From Stutzerimonas kunmingensis (lineage in GTDB: Bacteria > Pseudomonadota > Gammaproteobacteria > Pseudomonadales > Pseudomonadaceae), in the NCBI RefSeq assembly GCF_900114065.1, contig NZ_FORS01000006.1, positions 62,001-126,000 on the forward strand: a stretch of 64,000 nucleotides of DNA, in the 5' to 3' direction. Both the position numbers and the translations under genes were made by a program. Positions 10,779 to 23,064 of the stretch are shown piece after piece (position 1 is the first letter of the stretch; every line of letters starts with the position of its first letter). The notes under the pieces are model-generated. The model was not told where the DNA came from. It searched no databases and worked only from the letters and a program-made list of their open reading frames with translations.

Positions 10779-11123
10779 TGCTTGTTGCTCCATTGACTGC
10801 GTGCCGCAGGTATTTACCAACTGTTGATGACGGTTATGCGACAGCCGAGCTTAGAACGGGATTTCCAGGCTGCCACTCGATCGCGGGCGTACGCACAAAA
10901 GCCGATAGGTTGCTGCTAAGAACCGGCGATTTGTTCTTAACGTCTTCTACGCCGCTTCGCTTTGGAGCGATGAATACCGAATTGATTCCGTCACGTTCGT
11001 CGCCGCTTTCGAACTGCAGAGCGAGGCCATGAGATCGGTATTGCGGGCATGACAGCTTCGGCGCGACCGGATAAACCGGCCACGCGGAAAAGAAGGAATT
11101 ACGAGATCGCAGGCCAGCTGGAA
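10779..11123. other. Intergenic stretch, no gene seen
   Basis: No convincing gene here. It holds one inverted repeat, CTAAGAAC (10916-10923) with GTTCTTAA (10933-10940), and a weaker GACCGG-ATAAA-CCGGCC hairpin around 11065-11085 that could end the leftward MFS transcript. The bases are less GC-biased than in the neighbouring genes. Confidence 0.5.
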
Positions 11124-11243
11124 TCAGCAGGTGCCCAGGCCCATCTGCAGCAGCGCCAGGCCGCCACGCTGCCAGCCCCACCAGGCCAGCATCAGCAGAC
11201 CCAGCACGAGGGCGACGCTCACACCCAGCCAGAGCGGCCGCAT
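11124..11243 (-). CDS. 39-residue single-pass membrane protein coupled to the MFS gene
   Basis: The stop codon of the MFS gene and this ATG overlap as TGATG (11245-11241), so the reading frame begins on the last base of the upstream stop. The product is MRPLWLGVSVALVLGLLMLA, followed by WWGWQRGGLALLQMGLGTC. Residues 4-20 form one hydrophobic helix followed by Trp residues at the expected membrane interface; the C-terminal half is also hydrophobic. Translational coupling to a transporter suggests a small subunit or stabiliser of that transporter, but this is inference. It would be missed by gene finders with a length cut-off. Confidence 0.65.
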   Translation of the reverse strand: MRPLWLGVSVALVLGLLMLAWWGWQRGGLALLQMGLGTC

Positions 11244-12463
11244 CAGTTGACCTGCGCCTCGCGCAGGCGCTCGACCGGCTGCTCACGAATCGGCCAGTTG
11301 AGTACCGCCGCCATCAGGCTCAGCGCGATCGCGATCTGCCAGACCAGGTCGTAACTGCCGGTACGGTCGTACAGCCAGCCGCCCAGCCAGCCGCCAAAGA
11401 ACGAGCCCAGCTGATGGAAAAGGAAGGCGATACCGCCGAGCATCGACAGGTTGCGCACGCCGAACATGGTCGCCACCGTACCGTTGGTGAGTGGCACCGT
11501 GGACAGCCACAGCAAGCCCATGGCGATGCCGAATGCGTACGCGCTCCAGACACTCAGCGGCGCCAGCAGGAAAACACTGATCACCACACCGCGAATCAGA
11601 TACAACCCGGCCAGCAGCTTTGGCTTGGAGTAGCAGCTGCCCAGCCAGCCCGCAGTGTAGGTGCCGACGACGTTGAACAGCCCGACCAGTGCCAGCACCG
11701 TGGTACCGACCTGCGCCGGCAGATGCTTATCGACCAGATAGGCCGGCAGGTGCAGACCGATGAAGACCACCTGAAAGCCGCAGACGAAAAAGCCCAGCGC
11801 CAGCAGACGGAACCCGGAATGCCCGGCCGCTTCGCGCAGCGCCTCGCCCAGCGACTGCTGAGTTCCGGGTGCCGCCGGAGGCCGCGCGGGGCTGCGCATC
11901 ATCCCCGCGAGCGGCACGATCAGCGCCACCAGCAAACCGAGCGCCATAAGCGCCGAGGACCACCCCAGCCACTCGATGAGCCCCAGGCTGCCGGGCAGCA
12001 TGATGAACTGGCCGAAGGAGCCCGCAGCGCTGGCGATGCCCATCGCCATGCTGCGCTTCTCCGGCGGAACCGCCTGCCCGACTGCGCCGAGGATCACCGA
12101 GAACGAGGTGCCTGACAGCCCCAGTCCGATCAGCAGCCCGGCACTCAGCGTCAGGGTCGTCGGCGAATCGGACACCGCCATCAATGCCAGCCCAACGGCG
12201 TAGAGAATGCCGCCGATCAGCACCGCACGAGCCACGCCGAAGCGATCGGCCAGCGCGCCAGTCACCGGCTGCACCAGGCCCCAGATCAGGTTCTGTATCG
12301 CGATGGCGAAGGCGAACACCTCGCGACCCCAGCCGAACTCGGCACTCATGGGCGGCAGGAACAGACCGAAGCCGTGGCGCACACCCAGCGAAATCGCGAG
12401 GATCAGCGAGCCACCAGCGAGAATCCAGGCAGAGTTGCGCCATGCAGCGGTCATGGGGGTCAT
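11243..12463 (-). CDS. MFS transporter
   Basis: A 406-residue protein with 12 hydrophobic segments. The opening SLGVRHGFGLFLPPMSAEFGWGREVFAFAIA and the loop ALADRFGVARAVLIGG are typical of the major facilitator superfamily, nearest in look to the oxalate/monocarboxylate-like branch. Either of two closely spaced ATG codons (residues 1 and 4) may be used. Its stop overlaps the start of a 39-residue membrane protein. Substrate unknown. The next gene upstream, on the same strand, encodes the UbiA-type enzyme, 91 bp away. Confidence 0.88.
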   Translation of the reverse strand: MTPMTAAWRNSAWILAGGSLILAISLGVRHGFGLFLPPMSAEFGWGREVFAFAIAIQNLIWGLVQPVTGALADRFGVARAVLIGGILYAVGLALMAVSDSPTTLTLSAGLLIGLGLSGTSFSVILGAVGQAVPPEKRSMAMGIASAAGSFGQFIMLPGSLGLIEWLGWSSALMALGLLVALIVPLAGMMRSPARPPAAPGTQQSLGEALREAAGHSGFRLLALGFFVCGFQVVFIGLHLPAYLVDKHLPAQVGTTVLALVGLFNVVGTYTAGWLGSCYSKPKLLAGLYLIRGVVISVFLLAPLSVWSAYAFGIAMGLLWLSTVPLTNGTVATMFGVRNLSMLGGIAFLFHQLGSFFGGWLGGWLYDRTGSYDLVWQIAIALSLMAAVLNWPIREQPVERLREAQVN

Positions 12464-12554
12464 TCCTCGAAGAAAAGGCGACCAGTTTACTCAGTTAAGC
12501 CTTTCTTTCGTCACCCCATGTGTCCGATCGGGTGCCCTCCGCTCTCGCGGAACG

Positions 12555-13454
12555 CTAAAGCGCCAGCAACCCTACGGCCATCAACAACGGCGTCGCCACG
12601 CTGACCGCAGCGTTCAGCCCCAATGCCGGCAGCAGGCGCTGCGCCTGCAGCGGTTCGCGACGCAGCAACCATGCCGCTCGCAGGGCCAACGGCAAGGTCA
12701 ACAAGCCGAGTGCGCCACCGGCCAGACCTGGCTGCGCCAGCACAGCCAGGAGTACTCCGTAGGCCAGCAGCCATTGCGCAAGCGCCACGCGCACGGCGTT
12801 GGCGCAGCCGATATGCATCGGCAGGGTTCGCCGGCCGACAGCGCGGTCAGCATCAATGTCCGGAAACTGGCCGAGCAAAAGCAGGTTGTTGCAGAGCAGC
12901 AGAGGGGGCAGGATCAACCACAGATCGCCGAGATCCGGCGCGCCGCCGAGAACGATGCGCGTACCCAGCACCATCAGCGCGAAGCCCAAGCCCGGCGCGA
13001 ACAGGCACAGCCAGGGGTGGCGGGTCAGCCAAGGCGTGTAAAGCAGCACCAGCAACAGTCCCGCCAGACCGATCGGCGCCAGACTGAGCAACAGCGGCGG
13101 CTGGCGCAGCAGGAACAACACGCCGATCAGCGCGCAGGTCAGCAGGCTGCCGAGACCGAGCAGCAATGTGCGACCCAGCAGATGCGGATGGGTCACCAAG
13201 GTACCGCTGCCACCGCTGAATGCCGTGCGGCGGGTCTGCAGGTCCAGCCCACTGCGGTAATCACCCCATTCGTTGAGCGCATTGACTGCCACATGGGCGG
13301 CCAGGGCGCCGAGCATCACCAGCAGTGCATCACTGTAGGACATCGCTTCCGCGCTCCCGCGCGCTGCCAAGGCCAGCCCGAGCGCCACGCAGCTCAGCGT
13401 CAGCAGCAGGAAACGACCGCGCGCCACACCCAGCCAGTCCAAGGTTCCGCTCAT
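12555..13454 (-). CDS. UbiA-family prenyltransferase
   Basis: A 299-residue integral membrane protein with 8-9 hydrophobic segments. The two Asp-rich motifs of the UbiA superfamily are visible: [11 protein letters not shown] (about residues 65-75) and [12 protein letters not shown] (about residues 200-211). These bind Mg2+ and the polyprenyl diphosphate. The pattern is closer to the MenA-like branch than to the ubiquinone enzyme UbiA, but no other quinone gene is near, so the aromatic acceptor is unknown. It is oriented leftward with the MFS gene downstream. Confidence 0.85.
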   Translation of the reverse strand: MSGTLDWLGVARGRFLLLTLSCVALGLALAARGSAEAMSYSDALLVMLGALAAHVAVNALNEWGDYRSGLDLQTRRTAFSGGSGTLVTHPHLLGRTLLLGLGSLLTCALIGVLFLLRQPPLLLSLAPIGLAGLLLVLLYTPWLTRHPWLCLFAPGLGFALMVLGTRIVLGGAPDLGDLWLILPPLLLCNNLLLLGQFPDIDADRAVGRRTLPMHIGCANAVRVALAQWLLAYGVLLAVLAQPGLAGGALGLLTLPLALRAAWLLRREPLQAQRLLPALGLNAAVSVATPLLMAVGLLAL

Positions 13455-13617
13455 CTACGCCTCCCGCTATCGTCTGGTGTACAGCAGGCTAACCCCAACG
13501 CCGCGAGACGTCCTTGACACAGATCGACTCTGCCAGACCGCAGCTTCGGCTGCAGGCACGCACTACCCGCTCTCGGGTAAACTGCCCAACCTGTTGCATT
13601 CCAGCCGTGAGACCACC

Positions 13618-14625
13618 ATGCCCATCCGCCACTGCATCGTCCATCTGATCGAGAAAAAGCCGGACGGCACCCCCGCCGTGCTCCACGCCCGTGACTCGGA
13701 GCTGGGCAACTCCCAGGCTATCGAGAACCTGCTGGCCGATCTCAATGAGAGCTACAACGCCAAGCAGGGCAAGGCCTGGGGCTTCTTTCACGAGGAGTCC
13801 GGCGCCTATCCGTTCAGCGGCTGGCTCGCGCAGTACATGGAAGGCAATCAGGACTTCACCGCATTCAGCCGCCAGGCAGTCGAGCATCTGCAGAAGCTGA
13901 TGGAGGAATCCAATCTGTCCACCGGCGGCCACGTGCTGTTCGCTCATTACCAGCAGGGCATGACCGATTACCTGGCCATCGCCCTGTTGCACCACAGCAA
14001 CGGCGTCACCGTTACCGACTCGCTGGACGTGACCGAAGCCCGGCACCTCGACCTCGGACAGCTGCACCTGGCGACGCGGATCAACATCTCCGAGTGGCAG
14101 AACAACAAGCAGTCCAAGCAGTACATCTCCTTCATCAAGGGCAAGAACGGCAAGAAGGTGTCCGAGTACTTCCGCGACTTCATCGGCTGCCAGGAGGGCG
14201 TCGACGGCCCGGGCGAGACCCGCACGCTGCTCAAGGCCTTCAGCGACTACGTCGAAAGCGAAGACCTGCCCGAGGAAAAAGCACGGGAGAAGACCAGCGC
14301 GCTGGTCGGCTACGCCAGTAGCCAGGCGAAGATCGGCGAACCCATGTCGCTCGAAGAGCTGTCCGGGGTGATCGACGAGGAACGTCCGCGCGCCTTCTAC
14401 GAGCACATCCGCAACAAGGATTACGGGCTGTCGCCGGAAATTCCCGCCGACAAACGCACGCTAAACCAGTTTCAGCGCTTCACCGGGCGCGCCGAAGGGC
14501 TGTCGATCAGCTTCGAGTCGCATCTGCTGGGCTCGAAGGTCGAGTACGACGAGGCGCGCGACATGCTGATCATCCGCCAGCTGCCGACCCAACTGAAGGA
14601 CCAGCTCAAGCGGCGCAAGGACTGA
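13618..14625 (+). CDS. yejK: Nucleoid-associated protein YejK (NdpA)
   Basis: A 335-residue cytosolic protein of the YejK/NdpA (37 kDa nucleoid-associated) family, recognised from [20 protein letters not shown] at the start, the conserved [20 protein letters not shown] segment in the middle and the C-terminal [19 protein letters not shown]. The start at ATG 13618 gives the family N-terminus; the frame is open upstream to 13477 but that part is not family-like. Family members bind the nucleoid; molecular role is little known. The next gene starts 7 bp downstream, so they form an operon. Confidence 0.93.
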   Translation: MPIRHCIVHLIEKKPDGTPAVLHARDSELGNSQAIENLLADLNESYNAKQGKAWGFFHEESGAYPFSGWLAQYMEGNQDFTAFSRQAVEHLQKLMEESNLSTGGHVLFAHYQQGMTDYLAIALLHHSNGVTVTDSLDVTEARHLDLGQLHLATRINISEWQNNKQSKQYISFIKGKNGKKVSEYFRDFIGCQEGVDGPGETRTLLKAFSDYVESEDLPEEKAREKTSALVGYASSQAKIGEPMSLEELSGVIDEERPRAFYEHIRNKDYGLSPEIPADKRTLNQFQRFTGRAEGLSISFESHLLGSKVEYDEARDMLIIRQLPTQLKDQLKRRKD

Positions 14626-14632
14626 CCACGCC

Positions 14633-15451
14633 ATGCGCCTGGCGGACGCCATTCTCGATGACTGCCTGTGCGACCCGGCGGCGCCGCTGGCGCGCGATCC
14701 GGCACGCTGCTACGGCCTGGACAAAGCACAGGCTCAAGCGCAGCTGGCAAGCCTGAAGGAATGGCTGCGGGTACAGCAGGCCATGCTCTGGGCCAACCGC
14801 CGCGACGCCCTGCTGCTCGTGCTGCAGGGGCCGGACTGCTCCGGCAAGAACGGCGTGATCCGCCGCGTGCTGGGTGGCCTGGACCCGCTGGGGCTGTCGC
14901 CGCACAGCTTCCAGGCGCCGAGCGAAGAAGAACGCCGCCACGACTTCCTCTGGCGCTACCGGGAGCGGCTGCCGGTGCCCGGCATGCTCGGCGTATTCAA
15001 TCGCAGCTACTACGAAGCGCTGGTCAGCGATCTGCGCGACGGCCTGTGCTCGCCTGCCGACATCCCGCAGCGCCAGTCCGCAATCCTGGCTTTCGAGCGC
15101 GAGCTGCCGGCCGCCAGTATCCAGCCGCTCAAGTGTTACCTGCAGCTGTCTGCCGGCGAGCAGAAGCAGCGCTTGCATCGGCGCCTGGAGCAGCCGGAAA
15201 AGCGCTGGAAGCTGACCCTCGGCGATCTGCAGGACCACCGCAACTTCGCCCAGCAGCAGGCGCAATGGGCTGCCGTGCTGAGCAAAAGCCACAGCCGCGA
15301 AGCACCCTGGTACGTGATACCGGCCGACCACCGCTGGTTGCGCGACCTGCTCGTCGCCAGCCTGCTCGCCCGCGCGTTCGAGCGCCTGGCACTAGACTGG
15401 CCGGCGCGGCCGGCGCCATTCACCCATGCCGATCTGGACAGCACGCCATGA
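14633..15451 (+). CDS. PPK2-family polyphosphate:nucleotide phosphotransferase
   Basis: A 272-residue P-loop kinase of the PPK2 family. The Walker A region reads GPDCSGKNG (residues 66-74), where most PPK2 enzymes have an Ala-Gly-Lys; the lid and Walker B region holds GMLGVFNRSYYEALV. The family moves phosphate between polyphosphate and nucleotides; PPK2 class and direction cannot be read with certainty. The gene starts 7 bp after yejK and its TGA overlaps the ATG of the next gene by four bases (ATGA, 15448-15451), so the three genes are probably translated from one mRNA. Confidence 0.85.
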   Translation: MRLADAILDDCLCDPAAPLARDPARCYGLDKAQAQAQLASLKEWLRVQQAMLWANRRDALLLVLQGPDCSGKNGVIRRVLGGLDPLGLSPHSFQAPSEEERRHDFLWRYRERLPVPGMLGVFNRSYYEALVSDLRDGLCSPADIPQRQSAILAFERELPAASIQPLKCYLQLSAGEQKQRLHRRLEQPEKRWKLTLGDLQDHRNFAQQQAQWAAVLSKSHSREAPWYVIPADHRWLRDLLVASLLARAFERLALDWPARPAPFTHADLDSTP

Positions 15452-16293
15452 AGCGCTTCGCTCTGTTGCTGCTTCTGCCGCTGCTGGCGCAGGCGCAGGC
15501 GCAGCAAGGCGAAACAGCGCCGGAACTGTCGGTGGACGAGGTCCGCTTCACGGTCGCCAACTCCGAGTTCACCCTGATGCACGAGATGGGGCACCTGCTG
15601 ATCAGCGAACTGCAGCTGCCGGTACTGGGGCGTGAGGAAGACGCCGCCGACCAGCTCGGCTTCATGGGCCTGTTCCTGTTGCAGCAGGAACAGCACCGCG
15701 ACGATTTCTACGCCAAGCTGATGGATGTTGCCGATTACTGGCGTCTGGAATGGCAGCACGCGGAACGCGACGGCTCCCCGGTGCCGGTCTGGGACAGCCA
15801 TGCGCTGGACGCCCAGCGCTTCTACAACATCGCCTGCCTGGCCTACGGCAGCGACCCGGATCGGCTCGACTGGGTGCTGGAAGTCAGCGGCTTGCCGGTG
15901 GAACGCGCGCTGTACTGTCCCGAGGAATACGAACAGGCGGCCCACGCAGTGCAGTGGTTTCGCGAGCACTTCGGCCGCAGCGACGAGCGACCGGCGCGGC
16001 ACCGCATTCAGGTGATCTACGACACACCCCCCGGACATCTGCCGGGTGGTGCCGAACTGCTGGAAAAGATTCGCGCCAGCGGCGAGCTGGAAGCGGTCGC
16101 GGCGAAGGCCAGCGATGCCTTCGCGCTGCCCCGCGACCTGACCCTGCGCATGTCCACCTGCGGCGCGCCGGACGCCTGGTTCAACCGCATCAGCGGTGAG
16201 CTTACGCTGTGCTACGAGCGCATCGCCTACTTCCGCACGCTCGCCCGCGAGCTGCCGAAGCTGCGCGGCGGCGAATCACCGACGCCGCGCTGA
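15448..16293 (+). CDS. Secreted DUF4344-type putative metallopeptidase
   Basis: A 281-residue protein with a signal peptide (MKRFALLLLLPLLAQAQAQ) and a zinc-protease motif HEMGH at residues 45-49, followed by GREEDAADQLGFMGLF, in which Glu62/Asp63 could supply the third ligand. Four or more cysteines in the C-terminal half (IACLAYG, LYCPEEY, MSTCGAPD, LTLCYER) could form disulfides, fitting a periplasmic location. This matches the DUF4344 putative metallopeptidases, for which I know no substrate. The ATG overlaps the stop of the PPK2 gene, implying coupled expression of a cytosolic kinase and an exported hydrolase, which is odd. Confidence 0.8.
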   Translation: MKRFALLLLLPLLAQAQAQQGETAPELSVDEVRFTVANSEFTLMHEMGHLLISELQLPVLGREEDAADQLGFMGLFLLQQEQHRDDFYAKLMDVADYWRLEWQHAERDGSPVPVWDSHALDAQRFYNIACLAYGSDPDRLDWVLEVSGLPVERALYCPEEYEQAAHAVQWFREHFGRSDERPARHRIQVIYDTPPGHLPGGAELLEKIRASGELEAVAAKASDAFALPRDLTLRMSTCGAPDAWFNRISGELTLCYERIAYFRTLARELPKLRGGESPTPR

Positions 16294-16300
16294 GGCGCCT

Positions 16301-17239
16301 TCAGCGCGCCTCGATGCGGTAGCCGACACGCGGGAAGTGCACATGCACGACCCCGGTGCGGTCATCGCTGCGGCGCAGGATCAGCTCTTCGCTACCGGCG
16401 AAGACCAACTCACCCTCGACCGGATCGGCGCCGTAATCCACTGCGGCGATGGCCACATTCTGCCCTTCCTGAAAACCATTCGGCTCGCTGAATGCTTCGT
16501 CCGGCAGCGGCGCAGGCTCGGCCTCCAGCGCCATGCGCAGTGCATCCTCGGCGGATAGCTCTCTGCTGGAGCCATGGCCCACGCCGAGTACCTTGGCAAG
16601 CCAGGCCGCCACCTCCGGGTAGCCATCCACCAGCGGCGCGGTGACCGGCGTCGCACGCAGGAACCACAGGCAATGGGCGACGGCGAAGTCGGCAATCGAC
16701 GGCGCCGCACCAAACAGGAACTCGCCCTCCTCCCGCGCCAGCTGCTGCTGCAGGCGCGTCATGAAGGTCGGCCAATCACTCTTCGCCTGCTCCAGCGGAA
16801 CGCGACTGACCGAACCGTTGGAGAACAGCTGCGCACGGTCCTTGCTGAAGATCTGGACGAACTCCTTGGGCACCTGGGCGAAGCGGACGGCCATGGATTC
16901 GGGCTGGAACACCAGGCTCACGGCGTTCAGGAACAGCACCGAATCGGCCCACTGGGCAAGCGTCGCGGCGGTGAACTCCTGGCCTTCCGGGAACAGCGCC
17001 GGGGTGGTCTTTTCGGCCTCGAGCCGACGCGCGATCAGGGCGGTGTCGCAATAGATGTCGGCGCCGACCTGCAGCACCGGCGTGCGTCGATAACCGCCAG
17101 TGAGCGCGGTCAGATCGGGCTTGGGCATGACCGGAGGGATCATCACCGAGCGCCAGGACAGCTGCTTGAACCCCAGCATCAGGCGCGCCTTTTCGGCAAA
17201 GGGCGAGGTGGGATAGTGGTGCAGGATCAGCTCGTGCAT
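16301..17239 (-). CDS. Glutathione S-transferase family protein
   Basis: A 312-residue protein. Residues 1-75 form a thioredoxin-like GST N-domain (LILHHYPTSPFAEKARLMLGFK, then GYRRTPVLQVGADIYCDTALIARRLE). A helical GST C-domain follows (WADSVLFLNAVSLV, FLFGAAPSIADFAVAHCLWFL). About 90 further residues at the end (QNVAIAAVDYGADPVEGELVFAG) form a small beta-rich extension not found in ordinary GSTs. The Ser or Tyr that activates glutathione is not certain; SPF at residues 12-14 is a candidate. It converges on the DUF4344 gene with 7 bp between them. Confidence 0.85.
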   Translation of the reverse strand: MHELILHHYPTSPFAEKARLMLGFKQLSWRSVMIPPVMPKPDLTALTGGYRRTPVLQVGADIYCDTALIARRLEAEKTTPALFPEGQEFTAATLAQWADSVLFLNAVSLVFQPESMAVRFAQVPKEFVQIFSKDRAQLFSNGSVSRVPLEQAKSDWPTFMTRLQQQLAREEGEFLFGAAPSIADFAVAHCLWFLRATPVTAPLVDGYPEVAAWLAKVLGVGHGSSRELSAEDALRMALEAEPAPLPDEAFSEPNGFQEGQNVAIAAVDYGADPVEGELVFAGSEELILRRSDDRTGVVHVHFPRVGYRIEAR

Positions 17240-17330
17240 GACAGGCTCCGCCAGAGGTCTCGAGATGGGGCGTCGCCCCGTTGGAAGAGCATCAGCTTAG
17301 ACGCTCCGCTCCACCGAGCCTACCGGCTGA

Positions 17331-19247
<1,917 letters not shown>

Positions 19248-19265
19248 CCTTTGCGCAAGCCTGAC

Positions 19266-21983
19266 TCACGCCGGGCCAACGCCCATCCGACGCAACAGCG
19301 CCTTCTCGATCTCCAGAATAACCAACACGGCCACCCCGGCCAGCACCACCAGCACACCGGTCGCCAGCGGCAACGCTTCGGACGCGAACAGCGACTGCAT
19401 GAACGGCGCGTAGGTGAACATCAGCTGCAGGGCGAACACACCGAACACCGCCACCAGCACCCGCGGCGTACCCTTGACGCCCTGCACGGTGAAGGAAGGC
19501 GCCTTCAGATAACGCACGCTGAACAGATAGAACACCTCCATGCACACCAGCGTGTTGACTGCGACGGTGCGCGCCGCCTCGATCGTCGCGCCCTGCGTCA
19601 GCATCCACTGATACATGCCGAAGATGCCGGCGAGAAACAGCGCGGAAACGAAGAAGATCCGCCACATGACGAAGCGCGACAGCATCGGCTCGTCCGGCCG
19701 CCGCGGCGGCCTCTGCATTACATCCGCCTCGGTCGGTTCGAACGCCAGTACCATGGCCAACGCCACCGAGCTGACCATGTTGACCCACAACACCTGCACC
19801 GGCGTGATCGGCAGCGCGATACCGAGCAGCACCGCCAGCAGCAGCGACAGCGACTCGCCGCCGTTGATCGGCAGCAGGAAGGTCACAGTCTTGCGCAGGT
19901 TGTCGTAGACGGTGCGCCCCTCCTCCACCGCATGGGCGATGGAAGCGAAGTTGTCGTCCGCCAGCACGATGGCGCCGGCCTGCTTGGCCGCCTCGGTGCC
20001 CTTCATGCCCATGGCCACGCCGACATCTGCCTGCTTCAGCGCTGGCGCGTCGTTGACGCCATCGCCGGTCATGGCGACCACCTCGCCATTGGCCTGCAGC
20101 GCACGCACCAGGCGCAGCTTGTGTTCCGGACTGGCGCGGGCGAACACCCGGGCCTCGGCGACGGCCTCGCGCATGGCCGCTTCATCCATCAGCTCCAGCT
20201 CCGGCCCGGTGATTGCCTTGATGTCATCCCCCATGCCCAGCTGTCTGGCAATGGCACTGGCGGTCACGCCGTGGTCGCCGGTGATCATCACCACGCGAAT
20301 GCCAGCTGCACGGCACTGCGCCACCGCACGGATCGCCTCGTCACGCGGCGGATCGATAATGCCGACCAGCCCGAGCAGGGTCAGATCGCTGGCAACGTCG
20401 GCATGCTCGATCGCCTCCTTGCCGGCCGGCAGCCTGCGTCGCGCCAGCGCCAGCACGCGACGACCGGCCCGCGCCTGCGCCTCGACCTGTTCATGCCAGT
20501 GCGACTGATCCAGCAGCCGCTCCTGGCCGTCGGCCTCGAGCTGCCGCGCGCACATGGCCAGGATCCGTTCCGGCGCGCCCTTGACCAGCACTTCGCTGCC
20601 GCCTTCGCAAGCGTGCAGAGTCGCCATGAAGCGGTGTTCCGACTCGAAGGGAATCACGTCCAGCCGCGGACGGTCGACGTGGAGGTTGGCCGGCGACAGT
20701 CCTGCTTTCATCGCCAGGGTCAGCAACGCGCCCTCGGTGGGGTCGCCGGCAAGGGCCCACAGTCCGTCCTTCTCGTGCAGACTGGCGTCGTTGCACAGCG
20801 CCGCGGCTTCGGCAAGCGCGCTGGCTGCCGGCGTGCGCGCTGCCAGCGCCACCGGTTCGACTGGCACGCCCTCGAACAGCAACGCACCCTGCGGTGCATA
20901 ACCCGCGCCTTCGACCTCCAGTGCCTGCCCGGCGCAGACCACTTCCTGCACCGTCATCTCGTTGCGCGTCAGGGTGCCGGTCTTGTCCGAGCAGATCACC
21001 GTCACCGAGCCCAGCGTCTCCACCGCCGGCAGGCGCCGGATCACCGCATTGCGACTGGCCATACGCTGTACGCCGATGGCCAGGGTGATGGTCATGATCG
21101 CCGGCAGCCCCTCGGGGATCGCGGCAACCGAAAGTCCCACCGCCGCCATGAACATCTCGCCGGCGCCCATGCCGCGCACCAGCGTGCCGAACAGGAACAA
21201 CAGCACGCCGGCAGCCAGGATCACGGCTGTCAGCGCCCGACCGACATCGGACATCTTGCGCAGCAGCGGCGTGGTGCCCTGCTCGACCGATTCCAGCATC
21301 GTCCCGATACGCCCGATCTCGGTCGCCGCGCCCGTGGCGACCACCACCGCACGCGCCTGGCCCTGGGTCACCAGCGTGCCGGCATAGCCCATGCAAAGCC
21401 GATCACCGATGGAAGCATCGGCGGCCACGGCCTCGACCTGCTTGTCGACTGGCACCGACTCGCCGGTCAACGCCGCCTCGTCGATACGCAGGTTGCGCGC
21501 CTGCAGCAGGCGAACGTCCGCCGGCAGGCTGTCGCCGGAAGCCAGCAGTACCACATCCCCGGGCACCAGCTCGGCGGCATCGAGGTCCTGCTGGCGGCCA
21601 TCGCGCAACACCACCGCGTGCGGCGCCAGCAGATGCCGAATCGCCTGCAGCGCTTTTTCTGCCTTGCCCTCCTGAACGAAGCCGATCACCACGTTGACCA
21701 CCACCACCGCCAGGATCACGAAGGTGTCGACCAGATGCCCCATCAGCCCGGTTACCAGCGCCGCGGCGATCAGCACATAAAGCAGAAGATTGTTGAGATG
21801 ACGCAGCAAGCGCTGCCAGACACTCGCCGGCTTGGCCTCATCGAGCCGATTGGGACCGTATTGCAGCAGGCGCTGCCGGGCCTGTTCGTGGCTGAGGCCG
21901 GCGCTCGAGGACTCCAGTTCGAGCAACGCCTCATCGCTCTGCCGAGCATGCCAGCGGTTCGACTGTGTTTGCGGGTCGGGCAT
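19266..21983 (-). CDS. Cation-transporting P-type ATPase (type II)
   Basis: A 905-residue pump. In order: N-terminal cation-ATPase domain ([18 protein letters not shown]), membrane pair, actuator domain with TGES ([13 protein letters not shown]), membrane helix with PEGLPA, phosphorylation loop DKTGTLT with Asp333, the hinge [21 protein letters not shown] and six C-terminal membrane segments. PEGLP in helix M4 and the overall order place it with type II Ca2+/Na+-like pumps (PacL-like); ion specificity is uncertain. ATG 21983 has a strong AGGGGGAG ribosome-binding site; the frame extends 15 codons further upstream without one. Confidence 0.9.
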   Translation of the reverse strand: MPDPQTQSNRWHARQSDEALLELESSSAGLSHEQARQRLLQYGPNRLDEAKPASVWQRLLRHLNNLLLYVLIAAALVTGLMGHLVDTFVILAVVVVNVVIGFVQEGKAEKALQAIRHLLAPHAVVLRDGRQQDLDAAELVPGDVVLLASGDSLPADVRLLQARNLRIDEAALTGESVPVDKQVEAVAADASIGDRLCMGYAGTLVTQGQARAVVVATGAATEIGRIGTMLESVEQGTTPLLRKMSDVGRALTAVILAAGVLLFLFGTLVRGMGAGEMFMAAVGLSVAAIPEGLPAIMTITLAIGVQRMASRNAVIRRLPAVETLGSVTVICSDKTGTLTRNEMTVQEVVCAGQALEVEGAGYAPQGALLFEGVPVEPVALAARTPAASALAEAAALCNDASLHEKDGLWALAGDPTEGALLTLAMKAGLSPANLHVDRPRLDVIPFESEHRFMATLHACEGGSEVLVKGAPERILAMCARQLEADGQERLLDQSHWHEQVEAQARAGRRVLALARRRLPAGKEAIEHADVASDLTLLGLVGIIDPPRDEAIRAVAQCRAAGIRVVMITGDHGVTASAIARQLGMGDDIKAITGPELELMDEAAMREAVAEARVFARASPEHKLRLVRALQANGEVVAMTGDGVNDAPALKQADVGVAMGMKGTEAAKQAGAIVLADDNFASIAHAVEEGRTVYDNLRKTVTFLLPINGGESLSLLLAVLLGIALPITPVQVLWVNMVSSVALAMVLAFEPTEADVMQRPPRRPDEPMLSRFVMWRIFFVSALFLAGIFGMYQWMLTQGATIEAARTVAVNTLVCMEVFYLFSVRYLKAPSFTVQGVKGTPRVLVAVFGVFALQLMFTYAPFMQSLFASEALPLATGVLVVLAGVAVLVILEIEKALLRRMGVGPA

Positions 21984-22189
21984 TGGCTCCCCCTGATATT
22001 GATTCGATGATGCCGGAAAAACCGGCAACGCTGGCCCATCAGAGCCGAAACAGCGCCCCTATGACCACCGTTGCGAAACCGCTTGCAACACTCGCACGAC
22101 GACCAGATGTCGCACCCCAGCATTGCTGCACGCGCGCGTCGCAGCCGCGCTATTCTTGCCGGTCAGTCATGACCTACCGAGGACGCAGC

Positions 22190-22870
22190 ATGCAAAAAAC
22201 AGCACTCATCATCGGCGCTTCCCGCGGTCTGGGCCTCGGCCTGGCGAAACAGTTCTGCGCCGCAGGCTGGCAGGTGATCGCCACGGTGCGCAACCCGCAG
22301 CACGCCGAAGCCCTCAGCCAGATGCCGCAGGTGCGCGTCGAAACGCTGGATATGGACGATGCAGGCAGCGTAGACCAGCTGGCAGCCCGCTTGGGCGATA
22401 CCAGACTCGATGTGCTATTCGTCAACGCCGGCGTCGCCGGCCCGCAGGACAAACCGGCCACGCAAGCCAATCAAACGGAAGTCGGCCAGCTGTTCTTCAC
22501 CAATGCCGTCGCACCGGTGCGCCTGGCCGAGCGGTTGCTGCCGCTGGTCGATCCTGCGCAGGGCGTGATCGTCTTTATGAGTTCCATCCTCGGCAGCGTC
22601 GAAACCGGTCCGGGCATGGGCATGGACCTGTACGGCGCGAGCAAGGCCGCGCTGAATCACATGACCCGTACCTTCGTCGCCGGACTGGGCGAGACCCGGC
22701 TGACCGTGTTGTCGATGCATCCCGGCTGGGTCAAGACCGACATGGGCGGCGACCAGGCGCCACTGGATGTCGAGACCAGCACGCGCGGTATGCTCGAGCA
22801 GGTTACCCAGGCCATTGGACAGGGTGGGCATCGGTATCTGGATTACCAGGGCAATCCGCTTCCCTGGTGA
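22190..22870 (+). CDS. Short-chain dehydrogenase/reductase
   Basis: A 226-residue SDR enzyme. The cofactor loop reads GASRGLGLGLAKQF, the structural motif is VNAGVAG (in place of NNAG), and the catalytic pair is YGASK with the upstream Ser in MSSILGSVE. The end HPGWVKTDMGGDQAPLDVE is characteristic of the csgA-like single-domain SDRs. Substrate unknown. The start is ATG 22190 with GAGGA upstream; an ATG seven codons earlier is possible. A small palindrome GGTCA-GTCA-TGACC covers 22161-22174, just upstream. Confidence 0.9.
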   Translation: MQKTALIIGASRGLGLGLAKQFCAAGWQVIATVRNPQHAEALSQMPQVRVETLDMDDAGSVDQLAARLGDTRLDVLFVNAGVAGPQDKPATQANQTEVGQLFFTNAVAPVRLAERLLPLVDPAQGVIVFMSSILGSVETGPGMGMDLYGASKAALNHMTRTFVAGLGETRLTVLSMHPGWVKTDMGGDQAPLDVETSTRGMLEQVTQAIGQGGHRYLDYQGNPLPW

Positions 22871-23064
22871 TGACGGCCACAAGGGTTATCTCGGGAGTCG
22901 GATTGGCCGCTCCCACTACCCAACCCTTGGCAGCCCTGTGACAAACCCACCCCAAACCTTTTATCTTCCTCCTCGGCGCACGGCTTGCCTGCGCCCCCTG
23001 GATCAGCAGACAGGGCATAACTGAGCTGGCTACTCTGAACTCAACCCTCAGGAGAAAGCCGGCC

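Noticed and set aside
19251..22010. A 919-codon frame on the plus strand opposite the P-type ATPase gene
   Set aside because: Its translation is rich in His, Gln, Arg and low-complexity runs, typical of the antisense of a high-GC gene, whereas the minus strand encodes a complete P-type ATPase.
22161..22174. GGTCA-GTCA-TGACC palindrome before the SDR gene as a third RutR-like site
   Set aside because: The arms are inverted relative to TTGAC-N6-GTCA and the spacer is 4 rather than 6 bases, so it does not match the xdhA boxes.
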